64,000 bases of DNA from Acidobacteriota bacterium (GTDB taxonomy: Bacteria; Acidobacteriota; Vicinamibacteria; Vicinamibacterales; UBA2999): the NCBI GenBank assembly GCA_963169195.1, contig CAUJDN010000065.1:1-64000 (forward strand), written 5' to 3'. The notes under the pieces were generated by a model, which was not told the origin of the DNA, did no database searches, and saw nothing but the letters and a program-made list of their open reading frames with translations. Shown piece by piece: positions 46,984 through 55,132 of this stretch; position 1 is the stretch's first letter; each line of letters starts with the position of its first letter. Both the position numbers and the translations under genes were made by a program.

Positions 46984-48071
46984 AGGTGGCACTCCTGCCC
47001 GGCGACGGGATCGGACCCGAGGTCACGGCGGAAGCCGCCCGCCTGCTCGCCAGGGTCGCTGATCTGTACGGGCACCCCGTGCACTTCAGCACGCACGCCA
47101 TCGGCGGCGAGGCCATCGAGCGGGACGGCCGGCCGCTTCCGGACGAGACGGTGGCCGCCTGCCTGGAGGCCGACGCCGTGCTTCTCGGCGCGGTCGGCCA
47201 CCCCCGGTACGAGCATCGGCCGCCGGCCGATCGCCCCGAGGCGGGTCTGCTGGCGCTGCGCCGGGCGCTGGGCGGCTTCGCGAATCTGCGGCCGGCGCTC
47301 TGTCATGCGCCGCTGGTCGATCGTACGCCGTTTCGCGCGGAACGCGTGCAAGGCGCCGACCTCCTCATCGTGCGCGAGCTGCTGGGCGGCATCTATTTCG
47401 GCGAGCCCCGCGGGTTCTCGTCGCCGGACACCGCCTTCAACACGCTCGTCTACTCGACGCCCGAGGTGGAGCGCATCGCGCGCGTGGCCTTCGACCTGGC
47501 GCGCGGACGCCGGCGCCGCGTCGCATCGGTGGACAAGGCCAACGTGCTCGAGACCTCACGCCTGTGGCGGCGCGTGGTCACGGACGTGGCCCGCGAGTAT
47601 CCCGACGTCGCGCTCGAGCACGTCTACATCGACACCTGCGCCATGCGGCTGGCGACCGCGCCGGCCAGTTTCGACGTGATCCTCGCCGACAATCTCTTCG
47701 GCGACATCCTGAGCGACCAGGCAGCCTCGATCGCAGGCTCGCTCGGCGTGCTGCCCTCGGCGAGCGTTGGCGGCCGGGTGGATCTGTACGAGCCGGTGCA
47801 CGGCTCGGCGCCCGACATCGCAGGGCAGGGGCTGGCCAACCCCCTCGGCGCCATCGCCAGCGCGGCGATGCTGCTCCGCCTCACGGGCGGGCGGCCGCAC
47901 GAGGCTGACGTGCTCGACCGCGCCATCGAGGCGGCGCTGGCGGCGGGGGCCCGCACGCGCGACCTGGCCGGGCCGGGCGAGCGCGTCCTCTCGACGCGCG
48001 AGATGGGCGATGCCATCGAGCACGCGATCCTCGACATCCACGATCACCAGCATTCCTATCACGCGGTGTAA
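46974..48071 (+). CDS. leuB: 3-isopropylmalate dehydrogenase
   Basis: A 365-residue NAD-dependent decarboxylating dehydrogenase of leucine synthesis. Motifs are LLPGDGIGPEVTAEAARLL at the N-terminus, FANLRPA, IVRELLGGIYFGEPRG with the substrate arginine, the VDKANVLETSRLWR catalytic lysine region, DNLFGDILSDQAASIAGSLGVLPSASVG with metal aspartates, and YEPVHGSAPDIAGQGLANPLG. The GTG start at 46974 overlaps leuA by 10 bp and has GAGGG 4 bp upstream. leuC and leuD are not in the window. Confidence 0.95.
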   Translation: MPLKVALLPGDGIGPEVTAEAARLLARVADLYGHPVHFSTHAIGGEAIERDGRPLPDETVAACLEADAVLLGAVGHPRYEHRPPADRPEAGLLALRRALGGFANLRPALCHAPLVDRTPFRAERVQGADLLIVRELLGGIYFGEPRGFSSPDTAFNTLVYSTPEVERIARVAFDLARGRRRRVASVDKANVLETSRLWRRVVTDVAREYPDVALEHVYIDTCAMRLATAPASFDVILADNLFGDILSDQAASIAGSLGVLPSASVGGRVDLYEPVHGSAPDIAGQGLANPLGAIASAAMLLRLTGGRPHEADVLDRAIEAALAAGARTRDLAGPGERVLSTREMGDAIEHAILDIHDHQHSYHAV

Positions 48072-48074
48072 CCC

Positions 48075-49115
48075 ATGACGCAGAGCCAGATGATGATTCA
48101 CGATGCCGATGCCGACCTCGAACTGATCCGGGCCCGCCGGGTGGCGATCATCGGTTACGGATCGCAGGGGCATGCCCATGCCTTGAACCTGCGGGACAGC
48201 GGGGTGGACGTCCACGTCGCGCTCAGGCCGGGCGGGCGGTCGTGGGCGGCGGCCGAGCGCGACGGCTTTGCGCCCACCGACGCGGCCGCCGCCACGCGCT
48301 GGGCCGATGTGGTGATGATCCTGGCGCCCGACCTCGAACAACCGAAGATCTTCCGCGAACAGGTCGCGCCGAATCTGAGGCCCGGACAGATGCTGATGTT
48401 CGCCCATGGCTTCGCCATCCGCTACGGGTGGATCACCCCGCCAGCGGGTGTGGATGTCGCCATGGTGGCGCCCAAGGCGCCGGGGCACCGCGTGCGGGAG
48501 GTCTTCCTCGAGGGTGCCGGCACGCCGGCCCTCGTGGCCGTGCACGCGGACGCGTCGGGCTCCGCTCGCGCGCTGGCCCTCTCGTACGCCAAGGGCCTCG
48601 GCTGCACGCGCGCGGGCGTCATCGAGACCACCTTCGCCGAAGAAACCGAGACCGACCTGTTCGGCGAGCAGGCCGTGCTGTGCGGGGGGGTCAGCGCCCT
48701 GGTGACGGCAGGCTTCGAGACACTGGTCGAGGCGGGCTACAAGCCCGAGGTCGCCTACTTCGAGTGCCTCCACGAGCTGAAGCTGATTGTGGATCTCATG
48801 TACCGAGGCGGCCTCAGCTACATGCGCTACTCGGTCAGCGACACAGCCGAACACGGCGACTACACGGCGGGACCGCGTATCGTCACCGACGAGACCCGGA
48901 AGAACATGAAGGCCATCCTCGCCGACATCCAGTCGGGGGCGTACGCCGAACGCTGGAAGCAGGAGCACGAGCAGGGCCTGGCCTGGTTCAAGACCGAGCG
49001 CGAACGGCGCCGCGACCACATGATCGAGCGGGTGGGCGCGCGCCTCAGAGCAGGCATGCCGTTTCTCGAGCCCGCCCGCCTTCCAGACGATCAGCCTGCG
49101 TCGACCTCACGTTGA
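48075..49115 (+). CDS. ilvC: Ketol-acid reductoisomerase (class I, NADP type)
   Basis: A 346-residue enzyme of valine and isoleucine synthesis that makes 2,3-dihydroxy-isovalerate from acetolactate. The Rossmann motif is [35 protein letters not shown] (residues 23-57), with a short beta2-alphaB loop as in NADPH enzymes. [11 protein letters not shown] and [11 protein letters not shown] follow, and metal ligands are in [14 protein letters not shown] and [17 protein letters not shown]. Its ATG lies 3 bp after the leuB stop. ilvB, ilvN and ilvD are not nearby. Confidence 0.95.
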   Translation: MTQSQMMIHDADADLELIRARRVAIIGYGSQGHAHALNLRDSGVDVHVALRPGGRSWAAAERDGFAPTDAAAATRWADVVMILAPDLEQPKIFREQVAPNLRPGQMLMFAHGFAIRYGWITPPAGVDVAMVAPKAPGHRVREVFLEGAGTPALVAVHADASGSARALALSYAKGLGCTRAGVIETTFAEETETDLFGEQAVLCGGVSALVTAGFETLVEAGYKPEVAYFECLHELKLIVDLMYRGGLSYMRYSVSDTAEHGDYTAGPRIVTDETRKNMKAILADIQSGAYAERWKQEHEQGLAWFKTERERRRDHMIERVGARLRAGMPFLEPARLPDDQPASTSR

Positions 49116-49119
49116 CGGA

Positions 49120-49184
49120 GACGCGGCGTGGAAGGGCGGAAGGCCGGTTCCGCCTTCTGCCCTCCACGTCTCACGTTCCGCGTC
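49120..49184. repeat. Long imperfect inverted repeat after ilvC
   Basis: Outer arms GACGCGG (49120-49126) and CCGCGTC (49178-49184) enclose inner arms GTGGAAGGGCGGAAGGC (49128-49144) and GCCTTCTGCCCTCCAC (49152-49167). It sits exactly between the convergent ilvC and 49185 genes and has no T-run, so it may be a factor-dependent bidirectional terminator or an RNA-stability element. Confidence 0.6.
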
Positions 49185-49427
49185 CTATATCCCGTGCCCG
49201 TAGCCTGAGTCGTACACGTCCACGTAGACGGGGGCCTCGGAGGCGCCCGCCGCCACGCCGCCCTCCTCGAGCATCACCACCACCTCGCGCACCTTGAATC
49301 CGGACGGCCGGTGCGCCTGCACCGCGCGTTCGACCGCCGCGCACAGCGCATTGATCGCGGCCTGGTCCCGGCCCTCTGGCTTTCCCTGCACGGTCACGGT
49401 TGTCGCTCCTGTGTGACTGCCATCCAT
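49185..49427 (-). CDS. Small uncharacterised protein
   Basis: An 80-residue protein starting at the ATG at 49427, which has CGAGGAACAGGA within 5-14 bp upstream. It has a mixed helix-strand pattern: a charged helix around residues 17-40 (EGRDQAAINALCAAVERAVQAH), a strand KVREVVVMLEEG, and a strand-rich tail YVDVYDSGYGHGI. No signal peptide or membrane segment. I do not recognise it. The in-frame sequence upstream of the ATG runs through a terminator-like hairpin and is not coding. Confidence 0.6.
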   Translation of the reverse strand: MDGSHTGATTVTVQGKPEGRDQAAINALCAAVERAVQAHRPSGFKVREVVVMLEEGGVAAGASEAPVYVDVYDSGYGHGI

Positions 49428-49458
49428 GGTTCCTGTTCCTCGTATCGACCACACAACG

Positions 49459-49490
49459 AAAAAGGCCACGCCCTTGCGGGTAGTGGCCTT
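49459..49490 (-). terminator. Intrinsic terminator, possibly an attenuator of the small gene
   Basis: On the minus strand a perfect 8-bp stem AAGGCCAC/GTGGCCTT encloses CCCGCAAGGG and is followed by TTTTTCG. It lies 32 bp before the ATG at 49427 and about 300 bp after the peptidase stop at 49785, so it either ends the peptidase transcript or attenuates the small gene. Confidence 0.75.
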
Positions 49491-49784
49491 GGATTGACGT
49501 CGGCGTCTCTTGGGGGCTCGGCTACCCGTGGTTCGATGGGCTGGGGCCAGTAAGGCCCTCAAGAAGGGCCAGGCCGCGGTCAAAGCCGATCGAAGACACA
49601 CCACGACCAACGCGACCGAGCCGGGCGGACGAGTTGACGGTCATGGCGGCTGGGGCAGAGGTTACGCCCGGCGCCCCATCGGCGTCAAGGGCGCGTCGGA
49701 GCCGTGTCGGAGCCGCACCGGCACACCGAGTCGACGGGTCGCACGCGTGTCTTGCACCTCGGGCTGACGTGTGTCGGCCTCCCG
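49491..49784. other. Gene-free interval of about 300 bp
   Basis: No convincing coding sequence or known RNA is seen. It contains a small hairpin GGCCCT-CAAGA-AGGGCC (49553-49569) and lies between the minus-strand peptidase gene and the intrinsic terminator, so a long 3' UTR or an unrecognised minus-strand RNA ending at that terminator is possible. Confidence 0.5.
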
Positions 49785-50930
49785 TCAGCGGCCCCGCGAG
49801 CGGCTCAGGATCTCCTTCAGGCGGTTCACCGGCAGCGCTTCGGCCGTGCCCACGGCGCTCGTCACCGTCGTCGCCCGCAGGAGCGAGTTGTAGACGGCCT
49901 CCTCGGTGGCCTCCAGCGCGGCCTGGAACAGCGGAGAGACGCCGTCGGTCGGCAGCAGCGTCCTGCTCGCCGTCGCTTCGGCCCCGAATCGGATCCGCAG
50001 CGACGGATGCGTCGAGAAGGCCACGGCAAAATCACCGCTGCCATTGCTGAAGGACGACCCGGTCCGCGCCAGGCCGAAGATCGCGCGCGCCGCCAGGCGC
50101 TTCAGGTCGCGGGCGTCGAGGGGCGCGTCCGTGGCCACGACCACCATGCACGAGCCGTCGCCCGACGCCTCGGGCGCGCCCCCGGGACCGGGCGCCGGCG
50201 GCTGATAGGCGTAACGGCCGAGGAGCCGGCCGACCGGCGCACCGTCGATCGTCAGCACGCCGCCGTAGTTGGTCTGCACGAGCACGCCCAGCGTGTAGCC
50301 GCCGTACCGGGACGGCAGGCGGCGCGACGCCGTGCCAATGCCCCCCTTCCAGCCGAACGCGCGCGTCCCCGTGCCCGCACCGACACTGCCCTCCTCCACG
50401 CCCCCGCCCCGGGCTGCCGACAGTGCGGCGGCGATGTGTGACGGGCGAACGGCGAGGGCGCGGATGTCGTTCAGGCCGCCGTCGTTGGTCTCGCCCACCA
50501 GGGCGTTGACCGACCGCACCTCACCGTTCCCCGCCTGGGCCAGGGTCCACTGGACCAGGCCCTCCACCGCGGCCCCGACCGCCAGGGTGTTGGTGAGGGC
50601 GATGGGCGTCTCGATGGTGCCCAGCTCCTCGACCTGCGTGGATCCGGCCAGCTTGCCGAACGCGTTGCCCACGAACACGGCACCGGGCACCTTGTCCTGA
50701 AAGACGTTACCCTGGTGAGGCACCACCACCGTGACGCCCGTGCGAATGCGCTCGCCGTCCGCGAGGGTCGCGTGCCCGACCGTGACGCCGTCCACGTCCG
50801 TGATGGCATTGAGCGGCCCGGGCGGGAACACGCCTGGCGCGATACCCAGGTCCCTGGCCCGGGGCCTCCCGCCGTCCTGCGCCGCAGCCACCAGGCTCGC
50901 CATCATCACCAACACCCACGCGTAGCGCAC
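49785..50930 (-). CDS. DmpA-type (P1/S58 family) aminopeptidase, secreted
   Basis: A 381-residue self-cleaving Ntn-fold peptidase. It has a signal-like N-terminus (residues 3-17), GPLNAITDVDGVTVGHATL, the GSVGAGTGTRAFGWKGGIGTASR loop near 215-237 and the autocleavage site Gly-Ser in GDGSCMVVVATDAPLDARD, where the new N-terminal Ser acts as nucleophile. Family members release N-terminal L- or D-amino acids, or cleave beta-peptides. The GTG at 50930 follows GGAGAGGGGG. It is divergent from the dehydratase gene, with overlapping -10 elements. Confidence 0.93.
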   Translation of the reverse strand: MRYAWVLVMMASLVAAAQDGGRPRARDLGIAPGVFPPGPLNAITDVDGVTVGHATLADGERIRTGVTVVVPHQGNVFQDKVPGAVFVGNAFGKLAGSTQVEELGTIETPIALTNTLAVGAAVEGLVQWTLAQAGNGEVRSVNALVGETNDGGLNDIRALAVRPSHIAAALSAARGGGVEEGSVGAGTGTRAFGWKGGIGTASRRLPSRYGGYTLGVLVQTNYGGVLTIDGAPVGRLLGRYAYQPPAPGPGGAPEASGDGSCMVVVATDAPLDARDLKRLAARAIFGLARTGSSFSNGSGDFAVAFSTHPSLRIRFGAEATASRTLLPTDGVSPLFQAALEATEEAVYNSLLRATTVTSAVGTAEALPVNRLKEILSRSRGR

Positions 50931-50994
50931 GGCGCCCCCTCTCCATGCCTGGTTCCTCCCCCGCCGGGTCAGTCCGGGGGTTCGGAAGTCCGCA

Positions 50995-51003
50995 TGATAC
51001 GAT
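50995..51003. promoter_or_regulatory. Overlapping divergent -10 elements (TATCAT minus, TACGAT plus)
   Basis: The nine bases read ATGATACGAT minus its last base overlap: TATCAT on the minus strand (50995-51000) serves the peptidase gene, and TACGAT on the plus strand (50998-51003) serves the 51016 gene, with a 12-bp gap to its ATG. Sharing three bases means the two polymerases cannot bind together. Confidence 0.5.
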
Positions 51004-51015
51004 CCTGGATTCGCG

Positions 51016-51987
51016 ATGCGCACGATCTCGATTGAGGCGGTCCGGGACGCCGCCGCGCACATCTACGAGGCCGCGGTTCGCACGCCTCTGGTTCGCCTGG
51101 ACCTGCCGTTCGCCCCGCCCGGCACGCCGGAAATCCACCTCAAGCTGGAGTCACTCCAACCCATCGGGTCGTTCAAACTGCGGGGCGCGTGGAACGCCAT
51201 CCGGCGCCTGCCGCCCTCGCTCCTGAAGGACGGCGTGTGGACGGTGAGCGCGGGCAACGCCGCCCAGGGCGTCGCCTTCGCGGCCCGACGCGCCGGCGTC
51301 CCCTGTTCCGTGATGGTGATGGACACCGCGCCGGCCACGAAGCTCGAGGCCCTGGCGTCGCTGGGCGCCGCGATGGTCCGGGTCACCTACGACGAGGCGT
51401 GGCGCACCGTCGAGACGCACGGCTCGGACCGCATGCGCGGGCACTTCATCCACCCCTTTGACGACGACGACTTCATCGCGGGGAACGCGACGGCGGGCCT
51501 CGAAATCCTGGAGGACCTGCCCGAGGTCGAGACGGTGGTCGCGGCCGTTGGCGGCGGGGGGCTGCTGGCGGGGCTGGGCAGCGTCATGCGGGCCCTCAAG
51601 CCCGGGGTGCGCGTGCTCGCCGCCGAACCCGACACCGCCGCGCCCCTCGCCACGTCGCTCGCCCGTGGGGAGGCCAGCCATTTCGATGGCTGGATCGCGT
51701 CGTTCGTGGATGGCGCCGGCGGCAGGTCGGTGCTGCCCTCGATGTGGCCCCTGCTGCGCCGGGTGGTGGACGACTCGATCGTCATGCCGCTCGACGAGGT
51801 CGCGGCGGCCATGCGCTACACCGCGGAGCGCGTGCACGTGATTGCCGAGGGCGCCGGCGCCTGCGCCATTGCGGCCGCACGAAGCGGCCGTGCCGGGCGG
51901 GGACCGATCGTCGCCGTCGTCTCGGGCGGCAACATCGACCTCTCCCGATTCGCCCAGCTCGTGGGCGCCGTTCCTGTGCTGTCCTGA
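51016..51987 (+). CDS. Threonine/serine dehydratase-like PLP enzyme (fold type II)
   Basis: A 323-residue PLP enzyme. The PLP lysine is in PIGSFKLRGAWNAIR (about residues 51-63), AGNAAQGVAFAAR follows, the phosphate-binding glycine loop is VGGGGLLAGLG, and the ring-stacking SGGN is near the end (VVSGGNIDL). It lacks an ACT regulatory domain, so it resembles catabolic threonine dehydratases, serine racemases or hydroxyaspartate dehydratases; which substrate cannot be told. The leader is about 5 bases, with no Shine-Dalgarno sequence. glgP follows after 15 bp. Confidence 0.92.
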   Translation: MRTISIEAVRDAAAHIYEAAVRTPLVRLDLPFAPPGTPEIHLKLESLQPIGSFKLRGAWNAIRRLPPSLLKDGVWTVSAGNAAQGVAFAARRAGVPCSVMVMDTAPATKLEALASLGAAMVRVTYDEAWRTVETHGSDRMRGHFIHPFDDDDFIAGNATAGLEILEDLPEVETVVAAVGGGGLLAGLGSVMRALKPGVRVLAAEPDTAAPLATSLARGEASHFDGWIASFVDGAGGRSVLPSMWPLLRRVVDDSIVMPLDEVAAAMRYTAERVHVIAEGAGACAIAAARSGRAGRGPIVAVVSGGNIDLSRFAQLVGAVPVLS

Positions 51988-52002
51988 TTGCCACGTCACC
52001 CG

Positions 52003-54144
52003 ATGTCCGAAGAACGATTCGCGTCCGCCGCCCCGCTGCCCTCCCGGATCCACCGCCTGCACGAACTGTCGCTCGACCTCTGGTGGAGCTGGGACGCCCG
52101 GGCCCGGGAAGTGTTCCGCCGCCTCGACTACCCGCTGTGGCGACGGACCGCGCACAACCCGGTGAAGATGCTCCAGCAGATTTCCGAGCATCGCCTGCGC
52201 GAGGCCGCGGCGGACCCGCGGTTCCTGCAGGCGTACGACGAAGCCATCGGCGGCCGCGACGAGGAGCGACGGATCGAACACCCGTGGTGGAGCGCCAACG
52301 GGCACGTGTTGAGCGGCGGTACCGTCGCGTACTTCTCCGCCGAGTTCGCGCTGCACCAGTCGCTGCCCATCTACGCGGGCGGTCTCGGCGTCCTCGCGGG
52401 CGATCACTGCAAGGAGGCCAGCGACCTCGGCGTGCCCCTGGTGGGGATCGGATTCATGTACCCGCAGGGCTACTTCCACCAGCGCATGTCGAACGACGGC
52501 TGGCAGGAGGAGCACTACGAGCGGCTCTCGTGGACCGAGGCGCCCATCGAGGCGGCGCTGACGCCCGAGGGCCGGCCGTGCGTCACGGCGGTGCCGCTCG
52601 GCGACCGCACGGTCCTGGCAGCCGTGTGGCGCGTGCGCCTGGGGCGGGTGCGGCTCTTCCTGCTCGACACCGACCTGCCGGAGAACGCGCCCTGGGACCG
52701 CGAGCTCTCCGCCCGCCTGTACGGCGGCGACCGCGAGACGCGCATCCAGCAGGAGGTGATCCTGGGCATCGGCGGCGTGCGGGCGCTCCGGGCGCTCGGC
52801 GTGTCGCCCACGGTCTGGCACCTGAACGAGGGCCACGCCGCGTTCGTCGCGCTGCAGCGCATCCGCGAGCAGCTCGAGGCAGGCGCCTCGTTCGACGACG
52901 CGCTGGAGGCGGTGCGGCGATCCACGGTCTTCACCACGCACACGCCCGTGCCGGCTGGCCACGATGCGTTCACGTTCCAGCAGGTCGAGAAGAACCTGTC
53001 CGGCTGCTGGGGCGAGCTGGGGCAGCACCGCGAGCGCTTCCTCGCGCTGGGCGAGTTCGACAGCGGGTACGGCGCGCAGTTCAACATGACCGCGCTGGCC
53101 ATGCGCACCTCCGCGCACATCAACGGCGTCAGCGCCCTGCACGGCGAGGTGACGCGCACGATGTGGCGCAGCATCTGGCCCGGCACGCCGTCCGATCAGC
53201 TGCCCGTCCGCTTCATCACCAACGGCGTGCACGTCCCGACGTGGATGGCCGCGCCCGTGTTCGCGTGGTGCACCCGGCACCTCGGCGCCGGCTGGCTCGA
53301 CACCACCGACGACCCGCAGCTGTGGGAGCGCCTCGCCGACCTCCCGGACTCGGAGCTCTGGGCCCTCCGTCAGCGTCTGCGCCAGGATCTCTTCGTGAGC
53401 GTCCGCGAGCGCACGCGGTCCCGCTGGACCGACGAGCGCGTCGGTCCCACCCGCATCGTCGCCGCCGGGGCGCTGCTCGACCCCGACGCGCTCACCATCG
53501 GCTACGCGCGGCGCTTCACGGCGTACAAGCGGCCCGAGCTCATCTTCCACGACGCGGATCGGCTGTCCCGCATCCTCTGCAGCGCCGGCCGGCCGGTGCA
53601 GCTGGTCTTCGCCGGCAAGGCGCATCCGGCCGACGAGCCCGCCAAGCGCCACCTGCAGAGCGTCTTCAAGCGCTGCCTGGATCCGGCCTTCGGCGGCCGC
53701 ATCGCGTTCATCGACGACTACGACCTGCACGTGGCCCACTATCTCGTGCACGGCTGCGATGTCTGGCTGAACAACCCCCGCAAGCCGCTCGAGGCCAGCG
53801 GGACGAGCGGCATGAAGGCCTCGCTGAACGGCGTTCCGCACCTGAGCATCGGGGACGGCTGGTGGGCCGAGGGCTACAACGGCCGGAATGGCTGGCTCAT
53901 CGAGGGCCACGCCAACCCCGACGACCCCGAGGCCACCGATGCCGCGGACGCCGAGGCCCTGTACAGCCTGCTGGAGCACGAGATCGTGCCGGCCTTCTAC
54001 GACCGCGATGCCGATGGCGTCCCGGCGCGGTGGATCGCCGTCGTGCGCGAAGCGATGCGGTCCAATATCCCGCGCTTCTCCACCCGGCGGATGCTGAAGC
54101 AGTACGTCACCGAAATGTACGGCCCCGCCGCGCGGAAGCCGTGA
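52003..54144 (+). CDS. glgP: Alpha-glucan (glycogen) phosphorylase, GT35
   Basis: A 713-residue phosphorylase that releases glucose-1-phosphate from glycogen. The N-terminal DUF3417 (about residues 10-110, HELSLDLWWSWDARAREVFRRLD) marks the short bacterial and archaeal type of about 700 residues. Motifs are YFSAEFALHQSLPIYAGGLGVLAGDH, VWHLNEGHAAF, TTHTPVPAGHD, YARRFTAYKRPEL and the PLP-binding lysine in ASGTSGMKASLNGVPHLSI. The ATG at 52003 is preferred to the TTG at 51988. Glucose-1-phosphate from it can feed glycolysis; no other glg gene is nearby. Confidence 0.95.
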   Translation: MSEERFASAAPLPSRIHRLHELSLDLWWSWDARAREVFRRLDYPLWRRTAHNPVKMLQQISEHRLREAAADPRFLQAYDEAIGGRDEERRIEHPWWSANGHVLSGGTVAYFSAEFALHQSLPIYAGGLGVLAGDHCKEASDLGVPLVGIGFMYPQGYFHQRMSNDGWQEEHYERLSWTEAPIEAALTPEGRPCVTAVPLGDRTVLAAVWRVRLGRVRLFLLDTDLPENAPWDRELSARLYGGDRETRIQQEVILGIGGVRALRALGVSPTVWHLNEGHAAFVALQRIREQLEAGASFDDALEAVRRSTVFTTHTPVPAGHDAFTFQQVEKNLSGCWGELGQHRERFLALGEFDSGYGAQFNMTALAMRTSAHINGVSALHGEVTRTMWRSIWPGTPSDQLPVRFITNGVHVPTWMAAPVFAWCTRHLGAGWLDTTDDPQLWERLADLPDSELWALRQRLRQDLFVSVRERTRSRWTDERVGPTRIVAAGALLDPDALTIGYARRFTAYKRPELIFHDADRLSRILCSAGRPVQLVFAGKAHPADEPAKRHLQSVFKRCLDPAFGGRIAFIDDYDLHVAHYLVHGCDVWLNNPRKPLEASGTSGMKASLNGVPHLSIGDGWWAEGYNGRNGWLIEGHANPDDPEATDAADAEALYSLLEHEIVPAFYDRDADGVPARWIAVVREAMRSNIPRFSTRRMLKQYVTEMYGPAARKP

Positions 54145-54146
54145 AC

Positions 54147-54152
54147 TACAAT
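54147..54152 (+). promoter_or_regulatory. -10 element (TACAAT) of the 54160 gene
   Basis: TACAAT ends 7 bp before the ATG at 54160 and begins 3 bp after the glgP stop, so the next gene can be made from a nearly leaderless mRNA of its own. Confidence 0.5.
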
Positions 54153-54159
54153 TGAAGGG

Positions 54160-54618
54160 ATGTCACGCAAGACCGTGAGCAAGACGAAATGCGCCCTGTG
54201 CGGGGCCAAGGAAGTCTCCGAGCCGCGCGGCGAGGAGCGGTACTGCCACGACTGCTGGGACAAGAAGATCGCCGTCGAGGAGATCGTCGCCAGGGAGTTC
54301 GTGCTGAAGCGCTACATCCGCGCGCACAGCGCCGAGAAGTACCTCGTCTACCACTCCACCCAGAAGCGCCCGGTGGGCCAGCTCATCGTCGTGGACGACG
54401 GCTACGACCTGTTCCTGACGATGACGCTGTACCCCAACTTCGCGTGGGACGACCCCGCCTACCACCTCGAAGGCGATCCCGAGGGCCGCACCTTCGCGGA
54501 GCTGCTGGTGGATGTGGTGGCCACCGAGGTCATCGAGCCCTGGGGCGGCGGCAAGTGGCACCTGGAAGTGTTCCGGTCCTCCGCGGCCGAGCCGGAGGAC
54601 TGGAACGGCGAGATGTAA
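54160..54618 (+). CDS. Hypothetical protein with a zinc-ribbon-like N-terminus
   Basis: A 152-residue cytoplasmic protein. Cys11-x2-Cys14 (CALC) and Cys29-x2-Cys32 (CHDC) form a likely zinc ribbon in residues 8-35. The rest is a mixed domain with YLVYHSTQKRPVGQLIVVDDGYDLFLTMTLYPNFAWDDPAY and a glycine-tryptophan stretch EPWGGGKWHLEVFRS. I do not recognise a family. It may act on nucleic acid or bind metal, but that is only a guess from the cysteines. Confidence 0.8.
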   Translation: MSRKTVSKTKCALCGAKEVSEPRGEERYCHDCWDKKIAVEEIVAREFVLKRYIRAHSAEKYLVYHSTQKRPVGQLIVVDDGYDLFLTMTLYPNFAWDDPAYHLEGDPEGRTFAELLVDVVATEVIEPWGGGKWHLEVFRSSAAEPEDWNGEM

Positions 54619-54624
54619 AGCGTC

Positions 54625-54630
54625 TATAAT
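54625..54630 (+). promoter_or_regulatory. -10 element (TATAAT) of the 54674 gene
   Basis: A perfect TATAAT 43 bp before the ATG at 54674. The leader of about 37 bases contains GGAGGG at 54662-54667, a conventional promoter and ribosome site that contrasts with the leaderless ones. Confidence 0.7.
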
Positions 54631-54673
54631 TCACCCGATTCTCGGCACATCACGTCCATCCGGAGGGTTTCTC

Positions 54674-55132
54674 ATGAATCGCCTGAGCCAGCGCATGTTG
54701 GCCACCGTCGCGGCGTTCGGAGTGCTGCTGGCGCCCGTCGCGGCCCAGACGCCGGCGCCGGCCGCGCAGCCGGCCCCACGAAAGCTCATCTCGCCACAGC
54801 GTGGTGAAGCGAACATCGAAATCACCAAGCCCGACACGAAGGTCGTCAAGGGCGAGGTCGTGACCGTCATCATGGTCAAGAACGTCTCGCCCGCGCCCAT
54901 CGCCGGCTTCAAGGTCGAAGAGAACTGGTACGACAAGGCCAACACGCCCGTCGGCGGCGGCGTCTACCGGCACGCGCGCCCGCTGATGCCGAACGAGGTC
55001 ATCCGCGTGGAGCTCAAGATCCCGCGCCGCCCGACGATGAACACGAACCAGTACCAGTTCACGCATGCCAACGGCACGATCAAGCCGAAGGTCGTGCCGA
55101 AGCTGGCCGTCGCGCCCCCGGCTACCAGCTAG
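54674..55132 (+). CDS. Secreted hypothetical protein
   Basis: A 152-residue exported protein with a signal peptide (1-25, ending VAAQ) and a proline-alanine linker. The domain from about residue 45 (EANIEITKPDTKVVKGEVVTVIMVKNVSPAPIAGFKVEENWYDK) looks like an Ig-like or DUF-type beta sandwich used for protein-protein contact in the envelope. Its last 11 bp overlap the convergent 55122 gene. No named family. Confidence 0.8.
   Translation: MNRLSQRMLATVAAFGVLLAPVAAQTPAPAAQPAPRKLISPQRGEANIEITKPDTKVVKGEVVTVIMVKNVSPAPIAGFKVEENWYDKANTPVGGGVYRHARPLMPNEVIRVELKIPRRPTMNTNQYQFTHANGTIKPKVVPKLAVAPPATS

Noticed and set aside
49491-49784. A tmRNA, 6S or other known RNA
   Set aside because: I tested the visible hairpins and the GGTTCGATGGGC segment against remembered signatures and found no match; it needs a covariance search.
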